From the NCBI GenBank assembly GCA_033782935.1, contig JAWQEG010001306.1, positions 2,790,001 to 2,854,000 of the forward strand: a DNA stretch of 64,000 nt, in the 5' to 3' direction. Each line of letters starts with the position of its first letter. Position 1 is the first letter of the stretch. This DNA comes from Petrolisthes cinctipes. Lineage: Eukaryota; Arthropoda; Malacostraca; Decapoda; Porcellanidae. Below are positions 51,423 to 63,951 of this stretch, one piece after another. The notes under the pieces are model-generated. The model made no database searches and was not told where the DNA came from. It worked only from the letters and a program-made list of their open reading frames with translations. The translations under genes were made by a program, and so were the position numbers.

Positions 51423-53906
51423 GTGTTAGAGTTTTTTCAAAATACAGGCCAAAAACATACTGAAAATCGATCTTTTAGGTGCCCAAAAGTCGATATGTGC
51501 ATGCATCTTCTGTACCCGTTTATATCTCAAATTCTGGCCCTAAACACCCGAAAATTCGATATTTTGGGGTCCCAGAAGCGATCTGTACATGCCTACTCCG
51601 TGTTAGAGTATTTTCAAAATTCAGGCCCAAAACATGCTGAAATTCGATATTTTTGGTGCCCAAAGTCAATATGTGCATGTATCTTCTGTACCCGTTTATA
51701 TCTGAAATTCAGGCTCAAAACACCCGAAAATTCAATATTTTGGGGTCCCAGAAGCAATCTGTACAGTGCTAGAATATTTTCAAAATATAGGCTAAAAACA
51801 TGCTAAAAATCGATCTTTTAGGTGCCAAAAAGTCGATATCTAAAATTCAGTCCCAAAACACCCGAAAATTCGATATTTAGGGGTCCCAGAAGCGATCTGT
51901 ACATGCCTACTCCGTGTTAGAGTACTTTCAAAATACATGCTCAAAACATACTGAATATCGATCTTTTAGGTGCACAAAAGTCGATATGTGCATGCATCTT
52001 CAGTACCCGTTTATATCTCAAATTCAGGCTCAAAACACCCGAAAATTCAATATTTTGGGGTCCCAGAAGCAATCTGTACATGCCTACTCAGTGTTAGAGT
52101 ATTTTCAAAATACAGGCCCAAAACATGCTGAAAATCGATATTTTAGATGCCCAAAGTCAATATGTGCATGTATCTTCTGTACCCGTTTATATCTCAAATT
52201 CATGCTCAAAACACCCGAAAATTCAATATTTTGGGGTCCCAGAAGCAATCTGTACATGCCTACACAGTGCTAGAATATTTTCAAAATATAGGCCCAAAAC
52301 ATGCTAAAAATCGACATTTTAGGTGCCAAAAAATCGATATATCAAATTCAGTCCCAAAACACCCGAAAATTCGATATTTAGGGGTCCCAGAAGCGATCTG
52401 TACATGCCTACTCCGTGTTAGAGTATTTTCAAAATACATGCTCAAAACATACTGAAAATCGATCTTTTAGGTGCACAAAAGTCGATAAGTGCATGCATCT
52501 TCAGTACCCGTTTATATCTCAAATTCAGGCTCAAAACACCCGAAAATTCAATATTTTGGGGTCCCAGAAGCAATCTGTACATGCCTACTCAGTGATAGAG
52601 TATTTTCAAAATACAGGCCCAAAACATGCTGAAAATCGATATTTTAGATGCCCAAAGTCAATATGTGCATGTATCTTCTGTACCCGTTTATATCTCAAAT
52701 TCATGCTCAAAACACCCGAAAATTCAATATTTTGGGGTCCCAGAAGCAATCTGTACATGCCTACACAGTGCTAGAATATTTTCAAAATATAGGCTAAAAA
52801 CATGCTAAAAATCGACATTTTAGGTGCCAAAAATCGATATCTCAAATTCAGTCCCAAAACACCCGAAAATTCGATATTTAGGGGTCCCAGAAGCGATCTG
52901 TACATGTCTACTCCGTGTTAGAGTATTTTCAAAATACATGCTCAAAACATACTGAAAATCGATCTTTTAGGTGCACAAAAGTCGATATGTGCATGCATCT
53001 TTAGTACCCGTTTATATCTCAAATTCAGGCTCAAAACACCCGAAAAATCAATATTTTGGGGTCCCAGAAGCAATCTGTACATGCCTACTCAGTGTTAAAG
53101 TATTTTCAAAATACAGGCCCAAAACATGCTGAAAATCGATATTTTAGATGCCCAATGTCAATATGTGCATATATCTTCTGTACCCGTTTATATCTAAAAT
53201 TCAGGCTCAAAACACCCGAAAATTCAATATTTTGGGGCCCCAGAAGCAATCTGTACAGTGCTAGAATATTTTCAAAATATAGGCTAAAAACATGCTAAAA
53301 ATCGATCTTTTAGGTGCCAAAAAGTCGATATCTAAAATTCAGTCCCAAAACACCCGAAAATTCGATATTTAGGGGTCCCAGAAGCGATCTGTACATGCCT
53401 ACTCCGTGTTAGAGTATTTTCAAAATACATGCTCAAAACATACTGAATATCGATCTTTTAGGTGCACAAAAGTCGATATGTGCATGCATCTTCAGTACCC
53501 GTTTATATCTCAAATTCAGGCTCAAAACACCCGAAAATTCAATATTTTGGGGTCCCAGAAGCAATCTGTACATGCCTACTCAGTGTTAGAGTATTTTCAA
53601 AATATAGGCCTAAAACATGCTGAAAATCGATATTTTAGATGCCCAAAGTCAATATGTGCATGTATCTTCTGTACCCGTTTATATCTCAAATTCAGGCTCA
53701 AAACACCCGAAAATTCAATATTTTGGGGTCCCAGAAGCAATCTGTACATGCCTACACAGTGCTAGAATATTTTCAAAATATAGGCTAAAAGCATGCTGAA
53801 AATCGATATTTTAGGTGCCAAAAAATCGATATCTCAAATTCAGTCCCAAAACACCCGAAAATTCGATATTTAGAGGTCCCAGAAGGTATCTGTACATGCC
53901 TACTCC

Positions 53907-55262
53907 GTGTTAGAGTATTTTCAAAATACAGGCCAAAAACATACTGAAAATCGATCTTTTAGGTGCACAAAAATCGATATGTGCATGCATCTTCAGTACC
54001 CGTTTATATCTCAAATTCAGGCTCAAAACACCCGAAAATTCAATATTTTGGGGTCCCAGAAGCAATCTGTACATGCCTACTCAGTGTTAGAGTATTTTCA
54101 AAATTCAGGCCCAAAACATGCTGAAAATCGATCTTTTAGGTGCACAAAAGTCGATATGTGCATGCATCTTCAGTACCCGTTTATATCTCAAATTCAGGCT
54201 CAAAACACCCGAAAATTCAATATTTTGGGGTCCCAGAAGCAATCTGTACATGCCTACTCAGTGTTAGAGTATTTTCAAAATATAGGCCTAAAACATGCTG
54301 AAAATCGATATTTTAGATGCCCAAAGTCAATATGTGCATGTATCTTCTGTACCCGTTTATATCTCAAATTCAGGCTCAAAACACCCGAAAATTCAATATT
54401 TTGGGGTCCCAGAAGCAATCTGTACATGCCTACACAGTGCTAGAATATTTTCAAAATATAGGCTAAAAGCATGCTGAAAATCGATATTTTAGGTGCCAAA
54501 AAATCGATATCTCAAATTCAGTCCCAAAACACCCGAAAATTCGATATTTAGAGGTCCCAGAAGGTATCTGTACATGCCTACTCCGTGTTAGAGTATTTTC
54601 AAAATACAGGCCAAAAACATACTGAAAATCGATCTTTTAGGTGCACAAAAATCGATATGTGCATGCATCTTCAGTACCCGTTTATATCTCAAATTCAGGC
54701 TCAAAACACCCGAAAATTCAATATTTTGGGGTCCCAGAAGCAATCTGTACATGCCTACTCAGTGTTAGAGTATTTTCAAAATTCAGGCCCAAAACATGCT
54801 GAAAATCGATCTTTTAGGTGCACAAAAGTCGATATGTGCATGCGTCTTCAGTACCCGTTTATATCTCAAATTCAGGCTCAAAACACCCGAAAATTCGATA
54901 TTTTGGGGTCCCAGAAGGTATCTGTACATGCCTACTCCGTGTTAGAGTATTTTCAAAATTCAGGCCCAAAACATGCTGAAAATCGATATTTTAGATGCCC
55001 AAAGTCAATATGTGCATGTATCTTCTGTACCCGTTTATATCTCAAATTCAGGCTCAAAACACCCGAAAATTCAATATTTTGGGGTCGCAGAAGCAATCTG
55101 TACATGCCTACACAGTGCTAGAATATTTTCAAAATATAGGCTAAAAACATGCTAAAAATCGACATTTTAGGTGCCAAAAAATCGATATCTCAAATTCAGT
55201 CCCAAAACACCCGAAAATTCCATATTTAGAGGTCCCAGAAGGTATCTGTACATGCCTACTCC
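53907..55262 (+). repeat. 678-bp four-monomer unit in tandem duplicate
   Basis: Two 678-bp units (177+177+176+148) start at 53907 and 54585; the left 12-kb copy has one (39728). The first unit's later monomers match the 53406 unit (tgcatgcatcttcag, aaaatataggcctaaaac), while the second keeps the gcgtc variant found at 39728. An unequal exchange in the second monomer between 53406-type and 53907-type units would give this mosaic. Confidence 0.88.
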
Positions 55263-56254
55263 GTGTTAGAGTTTTTTCAAAATACAGGCCAAAAACATAC
55301 TGAAAATCGATCTTTTAGGTGCCCAAAAGTCGATATGTGCATGCATCTTCTGTACCCGTTTATATCTCAAATTCTGGCCCTAAACACCCGAAAATTCGAT
55401 ATTTTGGGGTCCCAGAAGCGATCTGTACATGCCTACTCCGTGTTAGAGTATTTTCAAAATTCAGGCCCAAAACATGCTGAAATTCGATATTTTTGGTGCC
55501 CAAAGTCAATATGTGCATGTATCTTCTGTACCCGTTTATATCTGAAATTCAGGCTCAAAACACCCGAAAATTCAATATTTTGGGGTCCCAGAAGCAATCT
55601 GTACAGTGCTAGAATATTTTCAAAATATAGGCTAAAAACATGCTAAAAATCGATCTTTTAGGTGCCAAAAAGTCGATATCTAAAATTCAGTCCCAAAACA
55701 CCCGAAAATTCGATATTTAGGGGTCCCAGAAGCGATCTGTACATGCCTACTCCGTGTTAGAGTACTTTCAAAATACATGCTCAAAACATACTGAATATCG
55801 ATCTTTTAGGTGCACAAAAGTCGATATGTGCATGCATCTTCAGTACCCGTTTATATCTCAAATTCAGGCTCAAAACACCCGAAAATTCAATATTTTGGGG
55901 TCCCAGAAGCAATCTGTACATGCCTACTCAGTGTTAGAGTATTTTCAAAATACAGGCCCAAAACATGCTGAAAATCGATATTTTAGATGCCCAAAGTCAA
56001 TATGTGCATGTATCTTCTGTACCCGTTTATATCTCAAATTCAGGCTCAAAACACCCGAAAATTCAATATTTTCGGGTCCCAGAAGCAATCTGTACATGCC
56101 TACACAGTGCTAGAATATTTTCAAAATATAGGCCCAAAACATGCTAAAAATCGACATTTTAGGTGCCAAAAAATCGATATATCAAATTCAGTCCCAAAAC
56201 ACCCGAAAATTCGATATTTAGGGGTCCCAGAAGCGATCTGTACATGCCTACTCC

Positions 56255-56739
56255 GTGTTAGAGTATTTTCAAAATACATGCTCAAAACATACTGAAAATC
56301 GATCTTTTAGGTGCACAAAAGTCGATAAGTACCCGTTTATATCTCAAATTCAGGCTCAAAACACCCGAAAATTCAATATTTTGGGGTCCCAGAAGCAATC
56401 TGTACATGCCTACTCAGTGTTAGAGTATTTTCAAAATACAGGCCCAAAACATGCTGAAAATCGATATTTTAGATGCCCAAAGTCAATATGTGCATGTATC
56501 TTCTGTACCCGTTTATATCTCAAATTCATGCTCAAAACACCCGAAAATTCAATATTTTGGGGTCCCAGAAGCAATCTGTACATGCCTACACAGTGCTAGA
56601 ATATTTTCAAAATATAGGCTAAAAACATGCTAAAAATCGACATTTTAGGTGCCAAAAATCGATATCTCAAATTCAGTCCCAAAACACCCGAAAATTCGAT
56701 ATTTAGGGGTCCCAGAAGCGATCTGTACATGCCTACTCC
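56255..56739 (+). repeat. HOR unit with a 15-bp microhomology deletion (485 bp)
   Basis: Near 56327 the A1 monomer reads gtcgataagtacccg where relatives at 38236, 41398 and 52415 read gtcgataagtgcatgcatcttcagtacccg in two blocks separated by 15 extra bases. AGT flanks the lost segment on both sides. C also lacks one A, accounting for the unit length of 485. Confidence 0.9.
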
Positions 56740-59700
56740 GTGTTAGAGTATTTTCAAAATACATGCTCAAAACATACTGAAAATCGATCTTTTAGGTGCA
56801 CAAAAGTCGATATGTGCATGCATCTTTAGTACCCGTTTATATCTCAAATTCAGGCTCAAAACACCCGAAAATTCAATATTTTGGGGTCCCAGAAGCAATC
56901 TGTACATGCCTACTCAGTGTTAAAGTATTTTCAAAATACAGGCCCAAAACATGCTGAAAATCGATATTTTAGATGCCCAATGTCAATATGTGCATATATC
57001 TTCTGTACCCGTTTATATCTAAAATTCAGGCTCAAAACACCCGAAAATTCAATATTTTGGGGTCCCAGAAGCAATCTGTACAGTGCTAGAATATTTTCAA
57101 AATATAGGCTAAAAACATGCTAAAAATCGATCTTTTAGGTGCCAAAAAGTCGATATCTAAAATTCAGTCCCAAAACACCCGAAAATTCGATATTTAGGGG
57201 TCCCAGAAGCGATCTGTACATGCCTACTCCGTGTTAGAGTATTTTCAAAATACATGCTCAAAACATACTGAATATCGATCTTTTAGGTGCACAAAAGTCG
57301 ATATGTGCATGCATCTTCAGTACCCGTTTATATCTCAAATTCAGGCTCAAAACACCCGAAAATTCAATATTTTGGGGTCCCAGAAGCAATCTGTACATGC
57401 CTACTCAGTGTTAGAGTATTTTCAAAATACAGGCCCAAAACATGCTGAAAATCGATATTTTAGATGCCCAAAGTCAATATGTGCATGTATCTTCTGTACC
57501 CGTTTATATCTCAAATTCAGGCTCAAAACACCCGAAAATTCAATATTTTGGGGTCCCAGAAGCAATCTGTACATGCCTACACAGTGCTAGAATATTTTCA
57601 AAATATAGGCTAAAAGCATGCTGAAAATCGAAATTTTTAGTTGCCAAAAAATCGATATCTCAAATTCAGTCCCAAAACACCCGAAAATTCGATATTTAGA
57701 GATCCCAGAAGGTATCTGTACATGCCTACTCCGTGTTAGAGTATTTTCAAAATACAGGCCAAAAACATACTGAAAATCGATCTTTTAGGTGCCCAAAAGT
57801 CGATATGTGCATGCATCTTCTGTACCCGTTTATATCTCAAATTCTGGCCCTAAACACCCGAAAATTCGATATTTTGGGGTCCCAGAAGCGATCTGTACAT
57901 GCCTACTCCGTGTTAGAGTATTTTCAAAATTCAGGCCCAAAACATGCTGAAAATCGATATTTTTGGTGCCCAAAGTCAATATGTGCATGTATCTTCTGTA
58001 CCCGTTTATATCTCAAATTCAGGCTCAAAACACCCGAAAATTCAATATTTTGGGGTCCCAGAAGCAATCTGTACATGCCTACTCAATGCTAGAATATTTT
58101 CAAAATATAGGCTAAAAACATGCTAAAAATCGATCTTTTAGGTGCCAAAAAGTCGATATCTCAATTTCAGTCCCAAAACACCCGAAAATTCGATATTTAG
58201 GGGTCCCAGAAGCGATCTGTACATGCCTACTCCGTGTTAGAGTATTTTCAAAATACATGCTCAAAACATACTGAAAATCGATCTTTTAGGTGCACAAAAG
58301 TCGATATGTGCATGCATCTTCAGTACCCGTTTATATCTCAAATTCAGGCTCAAAACACCCGAAAATTCAATATTTTGGGGTCCCAGAAGCAATCTGTACA
58401 TGCCTACTCAGTGTTAGAGTATTTTCAAAATTCAGGCCCAAAACATGCTGAAAATCGATCTTTTAGGTGCACAAAAGTCGATATGTGCATGCGTCTTCAG
58501 TACCCGTTTATATCTCAAATTCAGGCTCAAAACACCCGAAATATCGATATTTTGGGGTCCCAGAAGGTATCTGTACATGCCTACTCCGTGTTAGAGTATT
58601 TTCAAAATTCAGGCCCAAAACATGCTGAAAATCGATATTTTTGGTGCCCAAACTCAATATGTGCATGTATCTTCTGTACCCGTTTATATCTCAAATTCAG
58701 GCTCAAAACAACCGAAAATTCAATATTTTGGGGTCCCAGAAGCAATCTGTACATGCCTACTCTGTGTTAGAGTATTTTCAAAATACAGGCCCAAAACATG
58801 CTGAAAATCGATATTTTAGATGCCCAAAGTCAATATGGGCATGTATCTTCTGTACCCGTTTATATCTCAAATTCAGGCTCAAAACACCCGAAAATTCAAT
58901 ATTTTGGGGTCCCAGAAGCAATCTGTACATGCCTACAAAGTGCTAGAATATTTTCAAAATATAGGCTAAAAACATGCTAAAAATCGACATTTTAGGTGCC
59001 AAAAAATCGATATCTCAAATTCAGTCCCAAAACACCCGAAAATTCGATATTTAGAGGTCCCAGAAGCGATCTGTACATGCCTACTCCGTGTTAGAGTATT
59101 TTCAAAATACAGGCCAAAAACATACTGAAAATCGATCTTTTAGGTGCCCAAAAGTCGATATGTGCATGCATCTTCTGTACCCGTTTATATCTCAAATTCT
59201 GGCCCTAAACACCCGAAAATTCGATATTTTGGGGTCCCAGAAGCGATCTGTACATGCCTACTCAGTGTTAGAGTATTTTCAAAATTCAGGCCCAAAACAT
59301 GCTGAAAATCGATATTTTTGGTGCCCAAAGTCAATATGTGCATGTATCTTCTCTACCCGTTTATATCTCAAATTCAGGCTCAAAACACCCGAAAATTCGA
59401 TATTTTGGGGTCCCAGAAGGTATCTGTACATGCCTACTCCTTGTTAGAGTATTTTCAAAATTTAGGCCCAAAACATGCTGAAAATCGATATTTTTGGTGC
59501 CGAAAGTCAATATGTGCATGTATCTTCTGTACCCGTTTATATCTCAAATTCAGGCTCAAAACACCCGAAAATTCGATATTTTGGGGTCCCAGAAGCGATC
59601 TGTACATGCCTACTCAGTGTTAGAGTATTTTCAAAATTCAGGCCCAAAACATGCTGAAAATCGATATTTTTGGTGCCCAAAGTCAATATGTGCATGTATC

Positions 59701-60932
59701 TTCTCTACCCGTTTATATCTCAAATTCAGGCCCTAAACACCCGAAAATTCGATATTTTGGGGTCCCAGAAGCGATCTGTACATGCCTACTCCGTGTTAGA
59801 GTATTTTCAAAATTCAGGCCCAAAACATGCTGAAAATCGATATTTTTGGTGCCCAAAGTCAATATGTGCATGTATCTTCTGTACCCGTTTATATCTCAAA
59901 TTCAGGCTCAAAACACCCGAAAATTCAATATTTTGGGGTCCCAGAAGCAATCTGTACAGTGCTAGAATATTTTCAAAATATAGGCTAAAAACATTCTAAA
60001 AATCGATCTTTTAGGTGCCAAAAAGTCGATATCTCAAATTCAGTCCCAAAACACCCGAAAATTCGATATTTAGGGGTCCCAGAAGCGATCTGTACATGCC
60101 TACTCCGTGTTAGAGTATTCTCAAAATACATGCTCAAAACATACTGAAAATCGATCTTTTAGGTGCACAAAAGTCGATATGTGCATGCATCTTCAGTACC
60201 CGTTTATATCTCAAATTCAGGCTCAAAACACCCGAAAATTCAATATTTTGGGGTCCCTGAAGCAATCTGTACATGCCTACACAGTGCTAGAATATTTTCA
60301 AAATATAGGCTAAAAACATGCTAAAAATCGACATTTTAGGTGCCAAAACATCGATATCTCAAATTCAGTCCCAAAACACCCGAAAATTCGATATTTAGAG
60401 GTCCCAGAAGCGATCTGTACATGCCTACTCCGTGTTAGAGTATTTTCAAAATACATGCTCAAAACATACTGAAAATCGATCTTTTAGGTGCACAAAAGTC
60501 GATATGTGCATGCATCTTCAGTACCCGTTTATATCTCAAATTCAGGCTCAAAACACCCGAAAATTCAATATTTTGGGGTCCCAGAAGCAATCTGTACATG
60601 CCTACTCTGTGTTATAGTATTTTCAAAATACAGGCCCAAAACATGCTGAAAATCGATATTTAAGATGCCCAAAGTCAATATGGGCATGTATCTTCTGTAC
60701 CCGTTTATATCTCAAATTCAGGCTCAAAACACCCGAAAATTCAATATTTTGGGGTCCCAGAAGCAATCTCTACATGCCTACACAGTGCTAGAATATTTTC
60801 AAAATATAGGCTAAAAACATGCTAAAAATCGACATTTTAGGTGCCAAAAAATCGATATCTCAAATTCAGTCCCAAAACACCCGAAAATTCCATATTTAGA
60901 GGTCCCAGAAGCGATCTGTACATGCCTACTCC

Positions 60933-61433
60933 GTGTTAGAGTATTTTCAAAATACATGCTCAAAACATACTGAAAATCGATCTTTTAGGTGCACAAAAGT
61001 CGATATGTGCATGCATCTTCAGTACCCGTTTATATCTCAAATTCAGGCTCAAAACACCCGAAAATTCGATATTTTGGGGTCCCAGAAGGTATCTGTACAT
61101 GCCTACTCCGTGTTAGAGTATTTTCAAAATTCAGGCCCAAAACATGCTGAAAATCGATATTTTTGTTGCCCAAAGTCAATATGTGCATGTATCTTCTGTA
61201 CCCGTTTATATCTCAAATTCAGGCTCAAAACACCCGAAAATTCAATATTTTGGGGTCCCAGAAGCAATCTGTACATGCCTACTCAGTGTTAAACTATTTT
61301 AAAATTACAGGCCCATAACATGCTGAAAATCGATATTTTAGATGCCAAAAAATCGATATCTCAAATTCAGTCCCAAAACACCCGAAAATTCGATATTTAG
61401 AGGTCCCAGAAGCGATCTGTACATGCCTACTCC
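60933..61433 (+). repeat. Fusion HOR unit at a 992-bp loss
   Basis: The left part matches 46090 onward, including gttgcccaaag at 61165. The right part (gtgttaaactattttaaaatta at 61286) matches the B/C hybrid at 47435. The missing 992 bp equals one 501-bp plus one 491-bp unit length. The switch lies in the shared acccgtttatatctcaaat region of the monomer at 61110, as expected for crossing over between a B2 and an A1 monomer aligned in register. Confidence 0.87.
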
Positions 61434-63778
61434 GTGTTAGAGTATTTTCAAAATACATGCTCAAAACATACTGAAAATCGATCTTTTAGGTGCACAAAAG
61501 TCGATATGTGCATGCATCTTCAGTACCCGTTTATATCTCAAATTCAGGCTCAAAACACCCGAAAATTCGATATTTTGGGGTCCCAGAAGGTATCTGTACA
61601 TGCCTACTCCGTGTTAGAGTATTTTCAAAATTCAGGCCCAAAACATGCTGAAAATCGATATTTTTGGTGCCCAAAGTCAATATGTGCATGTATCTTCTGT
61701 ACCCGTTTATATCTCAAATTCAGGCTCAAAACAACCGAAAATTCAATATTTTGGGGTCCCAGAAGGAATCTGTACATGCCTACTCTGTGTTAGAGTATTT
61801 TCAAAATACAGGCCCAAAACATGCTGAAAATCGATATTTTAGATGCCCAAAGTCAATATGGGCATGTATCTTCTGTACCCGTTTATATCTCAAATTCTGG
61901 CCCTAAACACCCGAAAATTCGATATTTTTGGGTCCCAGAAGCGATCTGTACATGCCTACTCCGTGTTAGAGTATTTTCAAAATTCAGGCCCAAAACATGC
62001 TGAAAATCGATATTTTTGGTGCCCAAAGTCAATATGTGCATGTATCTTCTGTACCCGTTTATATCTCAAATTCAGGCTCAAAACACCCGAAAATTCAATA
62101 TTTTGGGGTCCCAGAAGCAATCTGTACAGTGCTAGAATATTTTCAAAATATAGGCTAAAAACATGCTAAAAATCGATCTTTTAGGTGCCAAAAAGTCGAT
62201 ATCTCAAATTCAGTCCCAAAACACCCGAAAATTCGATATTTAGGGGTCCCAGAAGCGATCTGTACATGCCTACTCCGTGTTAGAGTATTTTCAAAATACA
62301 TGCTCAAAACATACTGAAAATCGATCTTTTAGGTGCACAAAAGTCGATATGTGCATGCATCTTCAGTACCCGTTTATATCTCAAATTCAGGCTCAAAACA
62401 CCGGAAAATTCAATATTTTGGGGTCCCAGAAGCAATCTGTACATGCCTACACAGTGCTAGAATATTTTCAAAATATAGGCTAAAAACATGCTAAAAATCG
62501 ACATTTTAGGTGCCAAAAAATCGATATCTCAAATTCAGTCCCAAAACACCCGAAAATTCGATATTTAGAGGTCCCAGAAGCGATCTGTACATGCCTACTC
62601 CGTGTTAGAGTATTTTCAAAATACATGCTCAAAACATACTGAAAATCGATCTTTTAGGTGCACAAAAGTCGATATGTGCATGCATCTTCAGTACCCGTTT
62701 ATATCTCAAATTCAGGCTCAAAACACCCGAAAATTCAATATTTTGGGGTCCCAGAAGCAATCTGTACATGCCTACTCAGTGTTAAAGTATTTTAAAAATA
62801 CAGGCCCATAACATGCTGAAAATCGATATTTTAGATGCCAAAAAATCGATATCTCAAATTCAGTCCCAAAACACATGAAAAATTCGATATTTAGAGGTCC
62901 CAGAAGGTATCTGTACATGCCTACTCCGTGTTAGAGTATTTTCAAAATACAGGCCAAAAACATACTGAAAATCGATCTTTTAGGTGCCCAAAAGTCGATA
63001 TGTGCATGCATCTTCTGTACCCGTTTATATCTCAAATTCTGGCCCTAAACACCCGAAAATTCGATATTTTGGGGTCCCAGAAGCGATCTGTACATGCCTA
63101 CTCAGTGTTAGAGTATTTTCAAAATTCAGGTCCAAAACATGCTGAAAATCGATATTTTTGGTGCCCAAAGTCAATATGTGCATGTATCTTCTCTACCCGT
63201 TTATATCTCAAATTCAGGCTCAAAACACCCGAAAATTCGATATTTTGGGGTCCCAGAAGGTATCTGTACATGCCTACTCCGTGTTAGAGTATTTTCAAAA
63301 TTCAGGCCCAAAACATGCTGAAAATCGATATTTTTGGTGCCCAAAGTCAATATGTGCATGTATCTTCTGTACCCGTTTATATCTCAAATTCAGGCTCAAA
63401 ACAACCGAAAATTCAATATTTTGGGGTCCCAGAAGCAATCTGTACATGCCTACTCTGTGTTAGAGTATTTTCAAAATACAGGCCCAAAACATGCTGAAAA
63501 TCGATATTTTAGATGCCCAAAGTCAATATGGGCATGTATCTTCTGTACCCGTTTATATCTCAAATTCAGGCTCAAAACACCCGAAAATTCAATATTTTGG
63601 GGTCCCAGAAGCAATCTGTACATGCCTACACAATGCTAGAATATTTTCAAAATATAGGCTAAAAACATGCTAAAAATCGACTTTTAGGTGCCAAAAATCG
63701 ATATCTCAAATTCAGTCCCAAAACACCCGAATATTCGATATTTAGGGGTCCCAGAAGCGATCTGTACATGCCTACTCC

Positions 63779-63951
63779 GTGTTAGAGTATTTTCAAAATA
63801 CATGCTCAAAACATACTGAAAATCGATCTATTAGGTGCACAAAAGTCGATATGTCGATCTTCAGTACCCGTTTATATCTCAAATTCAGGCTCAAAACACC
63901 CGAAAATTCAATATTTTGGGGTCCCAGAAGCAATCTGTACATGCCTACTCA
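63779..63951 (+). repeat. A1 monomer with local deletion (173 bp)
   Basis: It reads gtcgatatgtcgatcttcag where A1 normally has a longer gtgcatgcatcttcag segment, a net loss of four bases that removes the tgcatgca palindrome. It also has cgatctattagg in place of cgatcttttagg. It is the only such variant I saw in the window. Confidence 0.85.

Larger units (their letters stand above)
51750..63700 (+). repeat. 12-kb segmental duplication, right copy
   Basis: This is the partner of 37571-49840. It is distinguished by a doubled 678-bp unit (53907-55262), a 15-bp deletion (56255 unit) and the absence of two HOR units near 61.2 kb. Remaining differences are scattered single bases, for example taggcctaaaac at 53606 versus taggcccaaaac at 39427. 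Homology ends in the C monomer at 63633, which is 146 bp after two one-base losses. Confidence 0.9.

Noticed and set aside
763..63673. Numerous plus-strand open frames of 60-186 codons, many starting at gtgttagag
   Set aside because: They are by-products of the repeat. They start mostly at GTG, recur in step with the HOR, overlap in different frames (176- and 148-bp monomers shift frame), end at the tgctag of C, and show no domain, ribosome-binding context or splice structure.
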